Of a DNA stretch of 64,000 bases, positions 31,121-40,671 are shown piece after piece. The stretch's first letter is position 1, and each line of letters opens with the position of its first letter. The translations under genes were made by a program, and so were the position numbers. The notes under the pieces are model-generated. The model was not told the origin of the DNA. It worked only from the letters and a program-made list of their open reading frames with translations, and searched no databases. Source of the DNA: Hymenobacter jejuensis (GTDB lineage Bacteria; Bacteroidota; Bacteroidia; Cytophagales; Hymenobacteraceae); the NCBI RefSeq assembly GCF_006337165.1, contig NZ_CP040896.1, forward strand, positions 2,852,001 through 2,916,000, in the 5' to 3' direction.

Positions 31121-31658
31121 ATTGCTGACTATCTGCATATTGTATTCTTTGTCGGCCTGCGCGGCATCCGCTCCGAGTGCTTCTTCGCGTAGCACTGCAT
31201 CCGGCGATACCACCAAAAGCCGCCCGGCCCAGCAAGCGGCACCCGCGGAGGATCTGAGTCGTTACCGGCCTGTGTTTACGCAGCCGAAAACTACGGTTGC
31301 GGCGAGCGCCGCTGCCAAACCATTGGTGGTGCCCACCAACCACGTAAACGCCCAGATTGAGCAGCGTCTGCGCGACCAGGCCTACACCAACCAAAACGTG
31401 AAGTATGCCCAGGGATTTCGTATTCTGGCGTATGTGGGGCTGGAGCGCGATCAGGCTATGGCGACGCGCCGGGCCATCATTAGTCGGTACCCGGAAGAGA
31501 CCGATTACATGACTTTTAAGCAACCCGTGTTTCGCCTGTGGATTGGCGATTATCTAACCCGCCTCGAAGCCGAGCAAGCCATGGTGCGCATCCGGCCGTT
31601 TGCACCCAAAGCTGAGCTGCAACCAGCGCAGGTAGTATTAAACAAAACGACGTTCTAG
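31101..31658 (+). CDS. Lipoprotein with C-terminal SPOR-like domain
   Basis: 185 residues. Signal sequence with lipobox LSAC, lipidated Cys at residue 20, then a Ser/Thr/Ala-rich linker. The C-terminal 75 residues (GFRILAYVGLERDQAMATRR, then FRLWIGDYLTRLEAEQAMVR) have the SPOR repeat pattern, which binds denuded septal peptidoglycan. It overlaps deoC by 20 bases. A role in septation or peptidoglycan sensing is a family-based inference. Confidence 0.8.
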   Translation: MKHLLCKLLTICILYSLSACAASAPSASSRSTASGDTTKSRPAQQAAPAEDLSRYRPVFTQPKTTVAASAAAKPLVVPTNHVNAQIEQRLRDQAYTNQNVKYAQGFRILAYVGLERDQAMATRRAIISRYPEETDYMTFKQPVFRLWIGDYLTRLEAEQAMVRIRPFAPKAELQPAQVVLNKTTF

Positions 31659-31678
31659 CGTCTGATTCCCCTAATTTC

Positions 31679-32896
31679 GTGGAGCACCTCATTCCTCGCA
31701 TTCACCAATTGGCTACCCAGGTGGCGGCCGATGTTGTGGCGTTGCGCCACCACCTGCACGCGCACCCTGAGCTTTCGTTTCAGGAATTTCAAACGGCTGC
31801 TTTCGTAACCGAACAGCTTCAGAATCTTGGGCTTAAGCCGCAAGCTATGGCCACAACCGGCGTGGTGGCCCTGATTGAGGGGCGCAACCCCGAAAGCCGC
31901 GTGGTGGCCTTGCGTGCCGACATGGACGCGCTGCCCATTCAGGAGCAAAATGAAGTACCGTACCGGTCGCAAAACGCCGGGGTGATGCACGCCTGCGGCC
32001 ACGACGTACACACGTCGTCGTTGCTGGGCACGGCGCGCATCCTGTCGCAGCTACGCGACGAATTTGAAGGCACGGTGAAGCTTATTTTTCAGCCCGGCGA
32101 AGAAATCGTGCCTGGTGGCGCTTCCATTATGATTGAGGAGGGCGTGCTGGAAAATCCGGTGCCGGACAGCGTGTTTGGTCAACACGTATTCCCGATGCTG
32201 CCTGCTGGCAAAATCGGCTTGCGCAGTGGCCGCTACATGGCCAGCGCCGACGAGTTGTACCTGACCGTTCGCGGCAAAGGTGGCCACGGCGCCATGCCCG
32301 ACATCAACATCGATCCGGTATTGGTCACGGCCCACCTGATTGTGGCCATGCAGCAGATTGTCAGCCGGCGCGCCAATCCCAAAATTGCGTCGGTGCTGTC
32401 GTTTGGAAAAGTGATTGCCAACGGCGCTACCAACGTGATTCCCAACGAGGTATACGTAGAAGGTACCTTCCGCACGCTCGATGAGAAATGGCGTGAAGAA
32501 GCCCATGTGCACCTGCGTAAGCTGGCCGAAGGCTTGGCTGAATCGATGGGCGCTACTTGCGAGCTCGAAATCCGGCGCGGTTACCCGTGCCTCGACAACG
32601 AGCCCGAGCTGACGGCCCGCGTAAAAGCCGCTGCCGAGGAATATTTAGGTGCCGAAAACGTCATTGAAATTGACCAGTGGATGGCAGCCGAAGACTTTGC
32701 GTATTATTCGCAAAGCGCCAATTCGTGCTTTTATCGCCTCGGCACTCGCGCCGACGACGGTCGCTTTGCCTCATCGGTGCATACACCCACCTTCGACGTC
32801 GACAGCAAGGCTTTGGAAATTGGGCCGGGCCTGATGGCGTGGCTGGCTGTGCGCGAACTGACGGCTCCAAGTAGCACCGAAAAGGCTTCTTTATAA
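31679..32896 (+). CDS. M20 family amidohydrolase
   Basis: 405 residues from a GTG at 31679 (first residues MEHLIPRIHQLATQVAADVV). Metal-binding features of the M20D/hippurate hydrolase group are present: ALRADMDALPIQEQN, MHACGHDVHTSSLLGTA, LIFQPGEEIVPGGAS and a dimerization domain beginning at TVRGKGGHGAMPD. Such enzymes hydrolyse N-acyl or N-carbamoyl amino acids. Substrate not determined. It begins 20 bases after the SPOR lipoprotein gene and probably shares its transcript. Confidence 0.92.
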   Translation: MEHLIPRIHQLATQVAADVVALRHHLHAHPELSFQEFQTAAFVTEQLQNLGLKPQAMATTGVVALIEGRNPESRVVALRADMDALPIQEQNEVPYRSQNAGVMHACGHDVHTSSLLGTARILSQLRDEFEGTVKLIFQPGEEIVPGGASIMIEEGVLENPVPDSVFGQHVFPMLPAGKIGLRSGRYMASADELYLTVRGKGGHGAMPDINIDPVLVTAHLIVAMQQIVSRRANPKIASVLSFGKVIANGATNVIPNEVYVEGTFRTLDEKWREEAHVHLRKLAEGLAESMGATCELEIRRGYPCLDNEPELTARVKAAAEEYLGAENVIEIDQWMAAEDFAYYSQSANSCFYRLGTRADDGRFASSVHTPTFDVDSKALEIGPGLMAWLAVRELTAPSSTEKASL

Positions 32897-32917
32897 ATAT
32901 CTGTATATCAATTATTT

Positions 32918-33736
32918 GTGAATAATACTTATTCGTTCCTAATCCCATTTCTCATTATTGCCAGCTGTTTCACTTGCGTTGAGCGCAGCCAAGCGCAAAC
33001 CCGGCGGGCAGTAAACGAAACGCAGCTCCAGCCGGAAGCACAGGCAGAAATAGCGCTGGAAGGCGACGATTACGTGTACGGCGCAGTAAACCTGTTGCAC
33101 TCGACCGGCAACAGCGCCTCCAATAAGTTCGAGCAAACGCAGTTGCACTTCGGCTACGAGCACTTCTGGAACGACCGCTGGAGCTGGGGCGCTACGCTAC
33201 GCGGCGTGTCCTATGGTAGCGGAAGCAACGGATTGGATGGTGCAGTACTACCCGAGTTGCTGATCCGACACTGGAACGCCTTGGGTGGCTTTAACTTCCG
33301 CCAGCGGCTGGGGCTGCGTTATCTGGTGCCTTTGCAATCGGGATCGAGTCGGGCACAAACGGCCCTGCGCTTCGAACTCGATCGGCTGGTGCCCTTGGGG
33401 GAGCGCGTGGCGTTACGGCCCCGGCTGGCATATGAAGGAGTCGTGTACCTGCGTTTGCAGCGCGACCTCGACGTGCCCAAGGAACGCTTCATCGACTTCT
33501 CAAACTGGCGGGCCGAACTGGGCGTGCGGCTAACCGATCACGTTGATTTTACGCCTTGGTTTGGCCACCAAACTACCTACGCCTTCGCCCTACCCCAAAC
33601 CGACGGCACTGGCAAAGTAGTGATCCCCGGCGGCCGCCTGAATCTGGTAACACCAGTCGTGGGGTTGGATGCGCGTTTTACCATTTTCTCGGGTGCGCTA
33701 AACGCAGTACGACGCCAGTTGCCTACCCAACACTAG
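32918..33736 (+). CDS. Probable outer-membrane beta-barrel protein
   Basis: 272 residues from a GTG at 32918. Signal peptide ending SQAQ (residues 1 to about 26). The remainder has alternating aromatic/polar strands (LHFGYEHFWNDRWSWGATLR, FNFRQRLGLRYLVPLQ, LARPRLAYEG-like segments), as in small barrels such as the DUF2490 group. Function unknown. It begins 21 bases after the amidohydrolase stop, in an AT-rich spacer with a weak dyad (32893-32919). Confidence 0.7.
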   Translation: MNNTYSFLIPFLIIASCFTCVERSQAQTRRAVNETQLQPEAQAEIALEGDDYVYGAVNLLHSTGNSASNKFEQTQLHFGYEHFWNDRWSWGATLRGVSYGSGSNGLDGAVLPELLIRHWNALGGFNFRQRLGLRYLVPLQSGSSRAQTALRFELDRLVPLGERVALRPRLAYEGVVYLRLQRDLDVPKERFIDFSNWRAELGVRLTDHVDFTPWFGHQTTYAFALPQTDGTGKVVIPGGRLNLVTPVVGLDARFTIFSGALNAVRRQLPTQH

Positions 33737-33963
33737 TGGAATGCGTCATATTGGCATGAGCTTGGGTTTATACAATATGGCGTTTAAATATGTTGGGCTG
33801 ACAAAATCACACTTGGGGCTATTAGTGTAATTTTCGCAATTCTAGCTTTCCAGACTTTATGGCAGTCGTTAGAGTCTGTTTTTGCCTTGGTACAGATTTT
33901 ATAGAAGTAGGGCGTACCGACAACGGTACACTCAACTTCTGACTTTGAAATCTGCTTATCACC

Positions 33964-34407
33964 ATGGCAACTCTTCTGTATAACAACCGTCCTGCTCTTC
34001 GCCCTTCGCGCGCTTTCAATTCTGTGCTAAACGAGCTACTCCGCGACACCTTACCAGCCGTCAACGAACCCGGCAAAAGCTTTGTGCCACAAGCCGACGT
34101 GCTCGAATCGGCTCAAGGTTTTGAACTGCAATTAGCTGTGCCCGGCGTAGCTAAAGAAGACGTTAAAATCGACTTTCAGGAAGGCCGCCTCGTAATCAGC
34201 GGCGAGCGCAAGGCGCCTGCAGCCGATGAAAATGCTCCCAAATTCCGCCGCGTAGAAACGGCCTACGGCACCTTCACACGCTCTTTCCGCCTGCCCGAAA
34301 CGGTGGACGTATCGGCCATCAACGCCGAACTCACCGACGGCATCCTGCGTGTGAGCTTGCCCTTCGATACCAACAAGGTAACAAAGCACCACATTGAAGT
34401 GCGCTAA
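33964..34407 (+). CDS. Hsp20/alpha-crystallin small heat-shock protein
   Basis: 147 residues. N-terminal arm about 1-45, alpha-crystallin domain about 45-140 with VPGVAKEDVKIDFQEGRLVI and the GxLxxxxP-type motif DGILRVSLPF, and a C-terminal HIEVR containing the I-x-V anchor. ATP-independent chaperone that holds unfolding proteins. The 227-base upstream spacer has no clear TAnnTTTG element. The next gene is a DegP-type protease, so both deal with protein damage. Confidence 0.93.
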   Translation: MATLLYNNRPALRPSRAFNSVLNELLRDTLPAVNEPGKSFVPQADVLESAQGFELQLAVPGVAKEDVKIDFQEGRLVISGERKAPAADENAPKFRRVETAYGTFTRSFRLPETVDVSAINAELTDGILRVSLPFDTNKVTKHHIEVR

Positions 34408-34423
34408 GCGCCTTCGGAAGTAA

Positions 34424-34453
34424 AAAAAAGGCACCGCTTTGGGTGCCTTTTTT
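34424..34453 (+). terminator. Terminator after the Hsp20 gene
   Basis: AAAAAAGGCACC (34424-34435) pairs with GGTGCCTTTTTT (34442-34453), classical intrinsic terminator. Confidence 0.92.
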
Positions 34454-34593
34454 ATTCGCTCCGTTGTTGTACGCATGCAACCACATACTAGTCTTTTAGG
34501 CTCTTGCGTTAGTGAAGTACGAATTCATTCGGAATTCACGATTGTATTGTAACTTAAGGCGACTTCTTTCTAAATAAACCATCATTATTACCC

Positions 34594-36096
34594 ATGCAAG
34601 CAAAACAAATGATGCTCGGCCTGCTCGGTTCCGCTATACTGGGCGGCGGTGTGGCCGTAGGTGGGTACAAGCTGCTGGAACCCGAGCGCATCAACGCGCC
34701 ACAGGTGATAGCTGCTGACCCCAACGTTCGGTATACCAGCGAGTTGCGCAGTAGCAACTACGTGGTGCCCGAAGGCCTGAACTTTACGGCGGCGGCAGCC
34801 TCCGTGACGCCGGCCGTAGTGCACGTGATGACGGAGTATGCGCCCAAGATGGGTGACAACAGCACTGCCCGCATGGACCCCTTCCTGCGGCAGTTCTTTG
34901 GCGACGACATTGAGCAATACCACGGCCGTTCGCAAGGCGCGCAGATGGGCTCCGGCTCGGGCGTTATCATTGCCGCCAACGGCTATATCGTTACTAACAA
35001 CCACGTTATCGACAAAGCCGACAAAATTGAGGTGGTGCTCGACGACAAGCGCAAGTTCAAAGCCGAACTGGTCGGTACGGACCCCAACACCGATTTGGCG
35101 CTGCTGAAAGTGCAGGCCGACAACCTCCCTTTCGTGCGTTACGGCAACTCCGACGACGTGAAAGTAGGGCAGTGGGTACTGGCCGTCGGCAACCCTTTCA
35201 ATCTGAACTCTACCGTAACCGCAGGTATTATTTCGGCTAAAGGCCGGAATATCAACATCTTGCGTCGTGAAGATAACATGGGCATCGAGTCGTTCTTGCA
35301 GACCGATGCTGTCGTGAACCCTGGCAACTCAGGCGGGGCGCTCGTCAACCTCAACGGCGATCTGATCGGCATCAACTCGGCCATCGCTTCCCAAACCGGC
35401 GTGTTTGAAGGCTACTCGTTTGCCGTGCCGTCTTCAATCGTGAGCAAGGTGGTCGACGACCTCCTGAAATACAAGGTGGTACAGCGGGCGTTGCTCGGCG
35501 TAAACATCCGCGAAGTTGATGCTACGCTGGCTTCGGAGAAGAAGCTGAAAAACCTCAACGGCGTGTACGTGGTAGGCCTGGGCAAAAACAGCGCGGCTGC
35601 CGACGCTGGCTTGCAGGAAGGCGACATCATTACCGAAATCAACGGCGTGAAAGTAAACACGGCCTCGCAATTGCAAGAGCAAGTGGCCCGCTTCCGTCCC
35701 GGCGATAAGATCAAAGTAGCGTTCCTGCGCGACGAGAAAGCCCGCACCGTAAGTGCAACCCTGCGTAATGCCACCGGCACAACCGAAGTCGTGCGCGAGG
35801 AAGTTGCCAAGGCCATCAAGTACGAAGGCGCGACGCTGGCCCCAGTTAGCCGTCAGGAAATGAACAAGTTGGGTTTGGAAGGCGGCGCTAAAATCAGCGG
35901 CGTGAAAGACAGCAACTTCCGCGAAACCGGCATCGACGAAGGCTTTATCATCACCCGCATCGATAAGAACAAGGTGACTAAGCCTCAGGATGTGCAGCGC
36001 TACCTCGAAGCCGCCAAGGACAACCAAGGCGCCTTGGTAGAAGGCATTTACCCCGACGGCCGGAAAGCCTATTACCCAATTGGGCAATCTGAGTAA
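34594..36096 (+). CDS. Do/DegP-family serine protease (HtrA)
   Basis: Periplasmic protease-chaperone for misfolded envelope proteins. 500 residues: N-terminal signal anchor (about 7-25), trypsin-like domain with catalytic His137 (TNNHVID), Asp167 (NTDLALLKV) and Ser246 (NPGNSGGALVN), then two PDZ domains, the first including AAADAGLQEGDIITEINGVK and the second ETGIDEGFIITRIDKNK. Length fits DegP/DegQ. A double GAATTC inverted repeat (34521-34537) lies about 60 bases upstream. Confidence 0.95.
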   Translation: MQAKQMMLGLLGSAILGGGVAVGGYKLLEPERINAPQVIAADPNVRYTSELRSSNYVVPEGLNFTAAAASVTPAVVHVMTEYAPKMGDNSTARMDPFLRQFFGDDIEQYHGRSQGAQMGSGSGVIIAANGYIVTNNHVIDKADKIEVVLDDKRKFKAELVGTDPNTDLALLKVQADNLPFVRYGNSDDVKVGQWVLAVGNPFNLNSTVTAGIISAKGRNINILRREDNMGIESFLQTDAVVNPGNSGGALVNLNGDLIGINSAIASQTGVFEGYSFAVPSSIVSKVVDDLLKYKVVQRALLGVNIREVDATLASEKKLKNLNGVYVVGLGKNSAAADAGLQEGDIITEINGVKVNTASQLQEQVARFRPGDKIKVAFLRDEKARTVSATLRNATGTTEVVREEVAKAIKYEGATLAPVSRQEMNKLGLEGGAKISGVKDSNFRETGIDEGFIITRIDKNKVTKPQDVQRYLEAAKDNQGALVEGIYPDGRKAYYPIGQSE

Positions 36097-36123
36097 CTGT
36101 TTAATAATCAGATATTTGCAAAT

Positions 36124-36155
36124 AAAAGCCTTCGCCTGTCAGCGAAGGCTTTTTT
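36124..36155 (+). terminator. Terminator after the HtrA gene
   Basis: AAAAGCCTTCGC (36124-36135) pairs with GCGAAGGCTTTT (36142-36153), 6-base loop, T-run. Confidence 0.92.
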
Positions 36156-36157
36156 GT

Positions 36158-36165
36158 TAGCTTTG
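36158..36165 (+). promoter_or_regulatory. Possible -7 element TAGCTTTG
   Basis: Matches TAnnTTTG immediately after the HtrA terminator and about 70 bases before the aldehyde dehydrogenase ATG; no clear -33 partner. Confidence 0.4.
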
Positions 36166-36233
36166 TTTGACCAAAACGATCGGCCTTTGGCCTTGTTGGA
36201 GCGAAACAGGGCATTTTACAAACCAACCACCCC

Positions 36234-37832
36234 ATGAAACAAGCACTCGAAGAAGCTACCGCTACCGGCGACGCGCCTGCGCACGCCGACCCGCACGGCA
36301 TCCAAACCATTCTGCGCGAACTCGGCATTCGGGCGGAAAATCCTGCTTACAGCACCGGCCTGAACTGGGGCGGCGAGCACGACCGGCAGCAACGCACCAT
36401 CACGTCGCCAGCCGATGGCAAGCGCATCGCCACCATCAACCTGGCCACCACCGAAGATTACGACCAAGTGGTGCAGACGGCGCAGGAAGCTTTCAAAACG
36501 TGGCGCTTGGTGCCCGCCCCGAAGCGCGGCGAAATTGTACGCCAAATCGGCAACAAGCTGCGCGAATTTAAGGAGCCGCTGGGCAAGCTGGTGAGCTACG
36601 AAATGGGCAAAATCCTGCAGGAAGGCCTAGGCGAAGTGCAGGAAATGATCGACATCTGCGACTTCGCCGTGGGGCTTTCGCGGCAGCTGCACGGCTTCAC
36701 GATGCACTCCGAGCGCCCCGCGCACCGCATGTATGAGCAGTACCATCCGCTGGGCGTGGTCGGCATTATTTCGGCTTTCAACTTCCCGGTGGCTGTGTGG
36801 AGCTGGAACGCCATGCTGGCCGCTGTATGCGGCGATGTCAGCATTTGGAAGCCTTCGGAAAAAACGCCGCTGGCCGCAGTAGCAGTGCAGAGCATTATTC
36901 GTAATGTGTTGCAGGAGAATGAGATACCTGAAGGTGTATTCAGCCTTGTGCTGGGCGATGCTACCGTAGGCGCGGCCATGGCCGCCGACGTACGGGTGCC
37001 GCTGGTATCGGCAACGGGCTCTACGCGCATGGGCAAAAAAGTAGGCGAAGTGGTCGGGGGCCGGTTGGGCCGGGCGCTGCTGGAGTTGGGCGGCAACAAT
37101 GCCATCATTCTCACCGAGCACGCCGACCTGGAAATTGCGATTCGGGCCGTAGTATTTGGTGCGGTGGGCACGGCCGGCCAGCGTTGCACTACTACGCGCC
37201 GCCTCATCATCCACGACTCGATTTATGAGGAGGTAAAGCAACGTTTGTTGGCCATTTACCCGAAACTGCCCATTGGCAATCCGTTGCAGGAAGGCACGTT
37301 GGTCGGCCCGCTGATTGATCAGGAGGCGGTAGCCGGCTTCACCAAGGCGCTGGAAGCCGTGCAGCAAGAAGGTGGCAAGGTGTTGATCGGCGGCGAAGTA
37401 CTCGCTGGCGATGCTTATCCTAGCCCCACATACGTGCGGCCCGCGCTGGTAGAGGCCGAAAATCACTACCACACAGTGCAGGAGGAAACGTTTGCCCCAA
37501 TTCTGTATCTCATTAAATATCAAGGAGATGTAGAAGCCGCCATTGCGCTGCAAAACGGTGTGCGCCAGGGTCTTTCGTCGGCTATTTTTTCACTGAACAT
37601 GCGCGAAACCGAGACTTACCTCAGCCATGTCGGCTCCGACTGCGGCATTGCCAACGTAAACATCGGGACCTCCGGGGCTGAAATCGGCGGGGCATTTGGT
37701 GGTGAGAAGGAAACCGGCGGCGGCCGCGAGTCGGGCTCCGATGCTTGGCGCATCTACATGCGCCGCCAGACAAACACTATCAATTACTCTACGCAATTGC
37801 CTCTTGCACAGGGAATTAAATTTGACGTATAA
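36234..37832 (+). CDS. Aldehyde dehydrogenase, ALDH7 type (aminoadipate semialdehyde)
   Basis: 532 residues, NAD(P)-dependent. Catalytic Cys318 is in GTAGQRCTTTRR and the general base Glu284 in LLELGGNNAI; cofactor region SATGSTRMGKKV. The FNFPVAVWSWNAMLA segment and overall sequence fit ALDH7 (alpha-aminoadipic semialdehyde dehydrogenase, lysine degradation), which carries about 30 extra N-terminal residues as here. No lysine-degradation partner genes are in the window. It is followed by a hairpin at 37847. Confidence 0.9.
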   Translation: MKQALEEATATGDAPAHADPHGIQTILRELGIRAENPAYSTGLNWGGEHDRQQRTITSPADGKRIATINLATTEDYDQVVQTAQEAFKTWRLVPAPKRGEIVRQIGNKLREFKEPLGKLVSYEMGKILQEGLGEVQEMIDICDFAVGLSRQLHGFTMHSERPAHRMYEQYHPLGVVGIISAFNFPVAVWSWNAMLAAVCGDVSIWKPSEKTPLAAVAVQSIIRNVLQENEIPEGVFSLVLGDATVGAAMAADVRVPLVSATGSTRMGKKVGEVVGGRLGRALLELGGNNAIILTEHADLEIAIRAVVFGAVGTAGQRCTTTRRLIIHDSIYEEVKQRLLAIYPKLPIGNPLQEGTLVGPLIDQEAVAGFTKALEAVQQEGGKVLIGGEVLAGDAYPSPTYVRPALVEAENHYHTVQEETFAPILYLIKYQGDVEAAIALQNGVRQGLSSAIFSLNMRETETYLSHVGSDCGIANVNIGTSGAEIGGAFGGEKETGGGRESGSDAWRIYMRRQTNTINYSTQLPLAQGIKFDV

Positions 37833-37846
37833 ACTCAGTGACTACT

Positions 37847-37878
37847 TCGAGCGCTTGTCTTTGGGTGAGCGCTCGAAT
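37847..37878 (+). terminator. Hairpin after the aldehyde dehydrogenase gene
   Basis: TTCGAGCGCT (37847-37856) pairs with AGCGCTCGAA (37869-37878), followed by TTGTTTATT. Confidence 0.7.
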
Positions 37879-37896
37879 TGTTTATTGGGTGGTCTC

Positions 37897-37926
37897 TTGT
37901 TATATTGAAAATTAAAATTAGATTTG
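37897..37926 (+). promoter_or_regulatory. Promoter of the 37965 membrane protein gene
   Basis: TTG (37897-37899), 19 bases, then TAGATTTG (37919-37926) fits the Bacteroidota -33/-7 pattern. The predicted start of transcription lies about 30 bases before the ATG. Confidence 0.55.
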
Positions 37927-37964
37927 TACAGTATCAATAACCTATTGCAATTGCTCAGAGCGGT

Positions 37965-39905
37965 ATGATCTTGCTGTTGCTGGCAGGCATGTATGCGACG
38001 TTAGTGCCGTTAGGATGGGGCGTGTGGTTTGTGCAAGCCATTCGCCTAATCTTTCGTGGCCGCTTGCCCGATGCACCCGTTTCGGCCCTGACAACCTGGC
38101 TAGGCGGGCTGGCGTTGCTGACCGTGCTGCTACAGCTGTGGTCGGTGGCTGGGCCTATCCATACCGGCGCCCACATTGTTGCCAGCCTGCTTGGGGTCGC
38201 CGGACTGCTTCATTCGGCCGGCCGGCGCCTGCTTCAACAGCTCGTGACCCGCGTGCAGGAAATGCACAGATTAGTACAGGGTTTGAGTATATTATTGATA
38301 TTCAGTGCGTTGCTGGTGAGTAGCATGCCACCCCTCAACGTCGATACTGGCCTGTACCATGCCCAAGCGGTGCGGTGGCTGGAAGAAGTAGGGGTAGTGC
38401 CCGGTCTGGCCAACATCGACATTCACATCGGCTACAATCCCGCGTGGTTTGTGCCCGAGGCCCTGTTTAGCTGGGGGCGCTACGTGGGCTACCCCTTGCA
38501 CCTGCTGGATATGGTGCTGTTCTGCCTGTTCGGCGTGTACGGGCTGCTGGGCTTGGAGGGGCTGATTCGGGGGCAGTTCCGACCGGTGGATGTGCTGCGC
38601 GTGGCCCTAACGGCCACCATGACGCTCTGGCTGTTAGAGGAGTTGCCTTCGCTGTCGCCCGACCCGCCCGCGGCCATCATCGTGTTCTTTTTGCTCCTGC
38701 AAGCTATTCTGCTGCCGCTGCCTGCGAAAGGCGACCTAACCATAGCGCACGTCGCCGTCATGCTGCTGTGCGTATTTGCAGTTACGCTGAAGCTGTCGGT
38801 GGTTCCGGTATTGCTGTTGCCGGCGTGGTGGCTTTTTCGCTCCCGGCAGGGTAGGTCGGGCTATTTTCTGGCGATGATGGCGGCGCTGTCGCTCGTGATT
38901 GTGGCGCCGTGGTGCATTCGCAACGTACTCATTAGCGGCTATCTGATTTTCCCGCTGGCGGCCATTGACCTGTTTAATCCCGACTGGAAATTTCCGGTGG
39001 CCGAGCTAGAAAAGCACGTCGTATATATCCGCGAGTTTGCCCGCAACGAGCAGTTTTACAGCGAGATAAGTATTCACGGCAAACCCATGAGCTTCTGGCT
39101 GCCCTTGTGGTGGGTACGCCAGAGCTTACACAATAAGCTGCTGGCTGTGGCTCTACCGCTGCTGTTGGTGATTGCCGTACCGTTTGGCGTTCGGCAATAC
39201 CGACAAGGGCGTTTTCCGCAGGCCAAGGCCCACTTGGGCATGTTGGCAATCGCAGTAGGCGGGATTGTTTTTTGGGCGGTCTCGGCGCCTTCGTTCCGCT
39301 TTGGTTACGGCTTTTTGCTGTCTACACTGTGCCTGCTGCTACTGCCTTTCATCTGGGAAATCGCGTTGCGCAACAGCCGGCTGCTGGTCAAAATGTTTTC
39401 CGGGGCCCTGGTGAGCATCATCGTCGTGATTGTATTCAGCATCGAATACCGCAATTTTCTGCTGCCCAAAACCCTAACGCCGCGCGAATACACCACTTTG
39501 CTCAGAGGCATTGTGCCCACCCCCGACCGTACCTTTATTCAAACGCACTACCTCTACGTTCCGGCCAACCACCTGTTTGTGCTTGATGCCCTGCCCATCC
39601 GGACGAAAATGCACAGCATCGGTATTCTCATTAATAGCGGTAAGATCCATAATACCAAGGGGTTAATGAGTATGGCGAATTATTGGTTTCGGCCCGCGCC
39701 GTATTCGGTCAATGAGTTTCGGCCCTTGCAACTGGGCTCGTTGCACCTGTGGCAGGTCAAAATAGACGAGATTCCCTGGTATGCGCCGTTTCCGTACGTG
39801 GCGCGCCCGCAGCTGTGCTATTCCAGAGGCAACAGCATCGCGGCTGGTTTTCGGCCGCGCGAGAAGCCCAACATCCGAAACTGGCAGTTTGAGTGCAATT
39901 GGTAG
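37965..39905 (+). CDS. Large polytopic membrane protein, GT-C-like (LIC_10190-type)
   Basis: 646 residues with about 11-13 hydrophobic segments. After the third segment an external loop contains NVDTGLYHAQAVRWLEEVGV and IHIGYNPAWFVPEALFSWG, reminiscent of the acidic first loop of GT-C glycosyltransferases and of the LIC_10190 family of membrane proteins. The C-terminal roughly 150 residues are soluble-like. A lipid-linked sugar transferase role is possible but unproven. It stands alone between a promoter and a bidirectional terminator. Confidence 0.7.
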   Translation: MILLLLAGMYATLVPLGWGVWFVQAIRLIFRGRLPDAPVSALTTWLGGLALLTVLLQLWSVAGPIHTGAHIVASLLGVAGLLHSAGRRLLQQLVTRVQEMHRLVQGLSILLIFSALLVSSMPPLNVDTGLYHAQAVRWLEEVGVVPGLANIDIHIGYNPAWFVPEALFSWGRYVGYPLHLLDMVLFCLFGVYGLLGLEGLIRGQFRPVDVLRVALTATMTLWLLEELPSLSPDPPAAIIVFFLLLQAILLPLPAKGDLTIAHVAVMLLCVFAVTLKLSVVPVLLLPAWWLFRSRQGRSGYFLAMMAALSLVIVAPWCIRNVLISGYLIFPLAAIDLFNPDWKFPVAELEKHVVYIREFARNEQFYSEISIHGKPMSFWLPLWWVRQSLHNKLLAVALPLLLVIAVPFGVRQYRQGRFPQAKAHLGMLAIAVGGIVFWAVSAPSFRFGYGFLLSTLCLLLLPFIWEIALRNSRLLVKMFSGALVSIIVVIVFSIEYRNFLLPKTLTPREYTTLLRGIVPTPDRTFIQTHYLYVPANHLFVLDALPIRTKMHSIGILINSGKIHNTKGLMSMANYWFRPAPYSVNEFRPLQLGSLHLWQVKIDEIPWYAPFPYVARPQLCYSRGNSIAAGFRPREKPNIRNWQFECNW

Positions 39906-39913
39906 CCCACGGA

Positions 39914-39953
39914 GGCACAAAGCCCGCTCCATAAGGTGGGCGGGCTTTGTGCC
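39914..39953. terminator. Bidirectional terminator
   Basis: GGCACAAAGCCCGC (39914-39927) pairs with GCGGGCTTTGTGCC (39940-39953) between convergent genes. Confidence 0.88.
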
Positions 39954-39956
39954 GGA

Positions 39957-40472
39957 TTATTTATCGATTTTGATGTCGCCGTGGCCTTTCTGATACAGCG
40001 TACCATCGGCGCCGTAAAACGCATAGTACATGCGGTAGACGTGGCCACTGCTGAACTTGTCGGGTGGGAAGGCCTGCATAAACGATAAGCGCGGGGCGTC
40101 GATGGCAATCTCCTGATTCTGAATGACTTTGTATTGTTGATCGACAAAAACCAGCTTGGCTTTGATAGCCGTCATTTTGGAGTCGAAGTGAAATTGCCCA
40201 GCGCCACCCGCCGCAACGGGGTTCGGAAAGAAGCTCATGTTGGTGAGGCCACCGAGTTGGCTGCCGTTCAGCTCGATCTTGGTGGCGAAGGAAAAGAGGG
40301 CCTTTTCTTTCTTGTTCCAACTGCCGTCCGAAGTCCAGTCGGTGGGATCGTCACCATGCGGATAATTGTGCGCGTCGCGGTACGTAATGCCCGCATCCGG
40401 GCCGAAATCTATCTTCTCGGCGCAGGTGGTCAGCAGGGCCAAGGCGAGCAGAAGCATACAAGGTCTTTTCAC
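39957..40472 (-). CDS. Lipoprotein of unknown function
   Basis: 171 residues using a GTG at 40472 (MKRPCMLLLALALLTTCAEK); an ATG at 40457 would remove the basic residues and the longer frame to 40559 has no signal sequence. Lipobox LTTC with Cys17. The mature part (HFDSKMTAIKAKLVFVDQQY, YYAFYGADGTLYQKGHGDIK) looks like a small beta-sandwich. I do not recognise the family. Its stop abuts the convergent terminator. Confidence 0.7.
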   Translation of the reverse strand: MKRPCMLLLALALLTTCAEKIDFGPDAGITYRDAHNYPHGDDPTDWTSDGSWNKKEKALFSFATKIELNGSQLGGLTNMSFFPNPVAAGGAGQFHFDSKMTAIKAKLVFVDQQYKVIQNQEIAIDAPRLSFMQAFPPDKFSSGHVYRMYYAFYGADGTLYQKGHGDIKIDK

Positions 40473-40671
40473 TAAGTCCTGAGTATTAAAACGTTGTAAA
40501 ATACCAAAGCAAGCCCGCAAGATAGCGCCTGGCCGGAAGAAGTGCGCGCCGGGGTGCAACCTTGCGGAGCGGTGGGTTGTCTTTTCGTTGCTTACTCGCC
40601 TAGGTTAGCAGCTTCGCCCGAAAAGCGGTAATTTACCGTTCCTCATTCTCATCACCGCAACCACGTATTGC

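Noticed and set aside
34521-34537. Two GAATTC hexamers 5 bases apart
   Set aside because: GAATTC is self-complementary, so the pair looks like a dyad by default; no further symmetry or promoter match supports a function.
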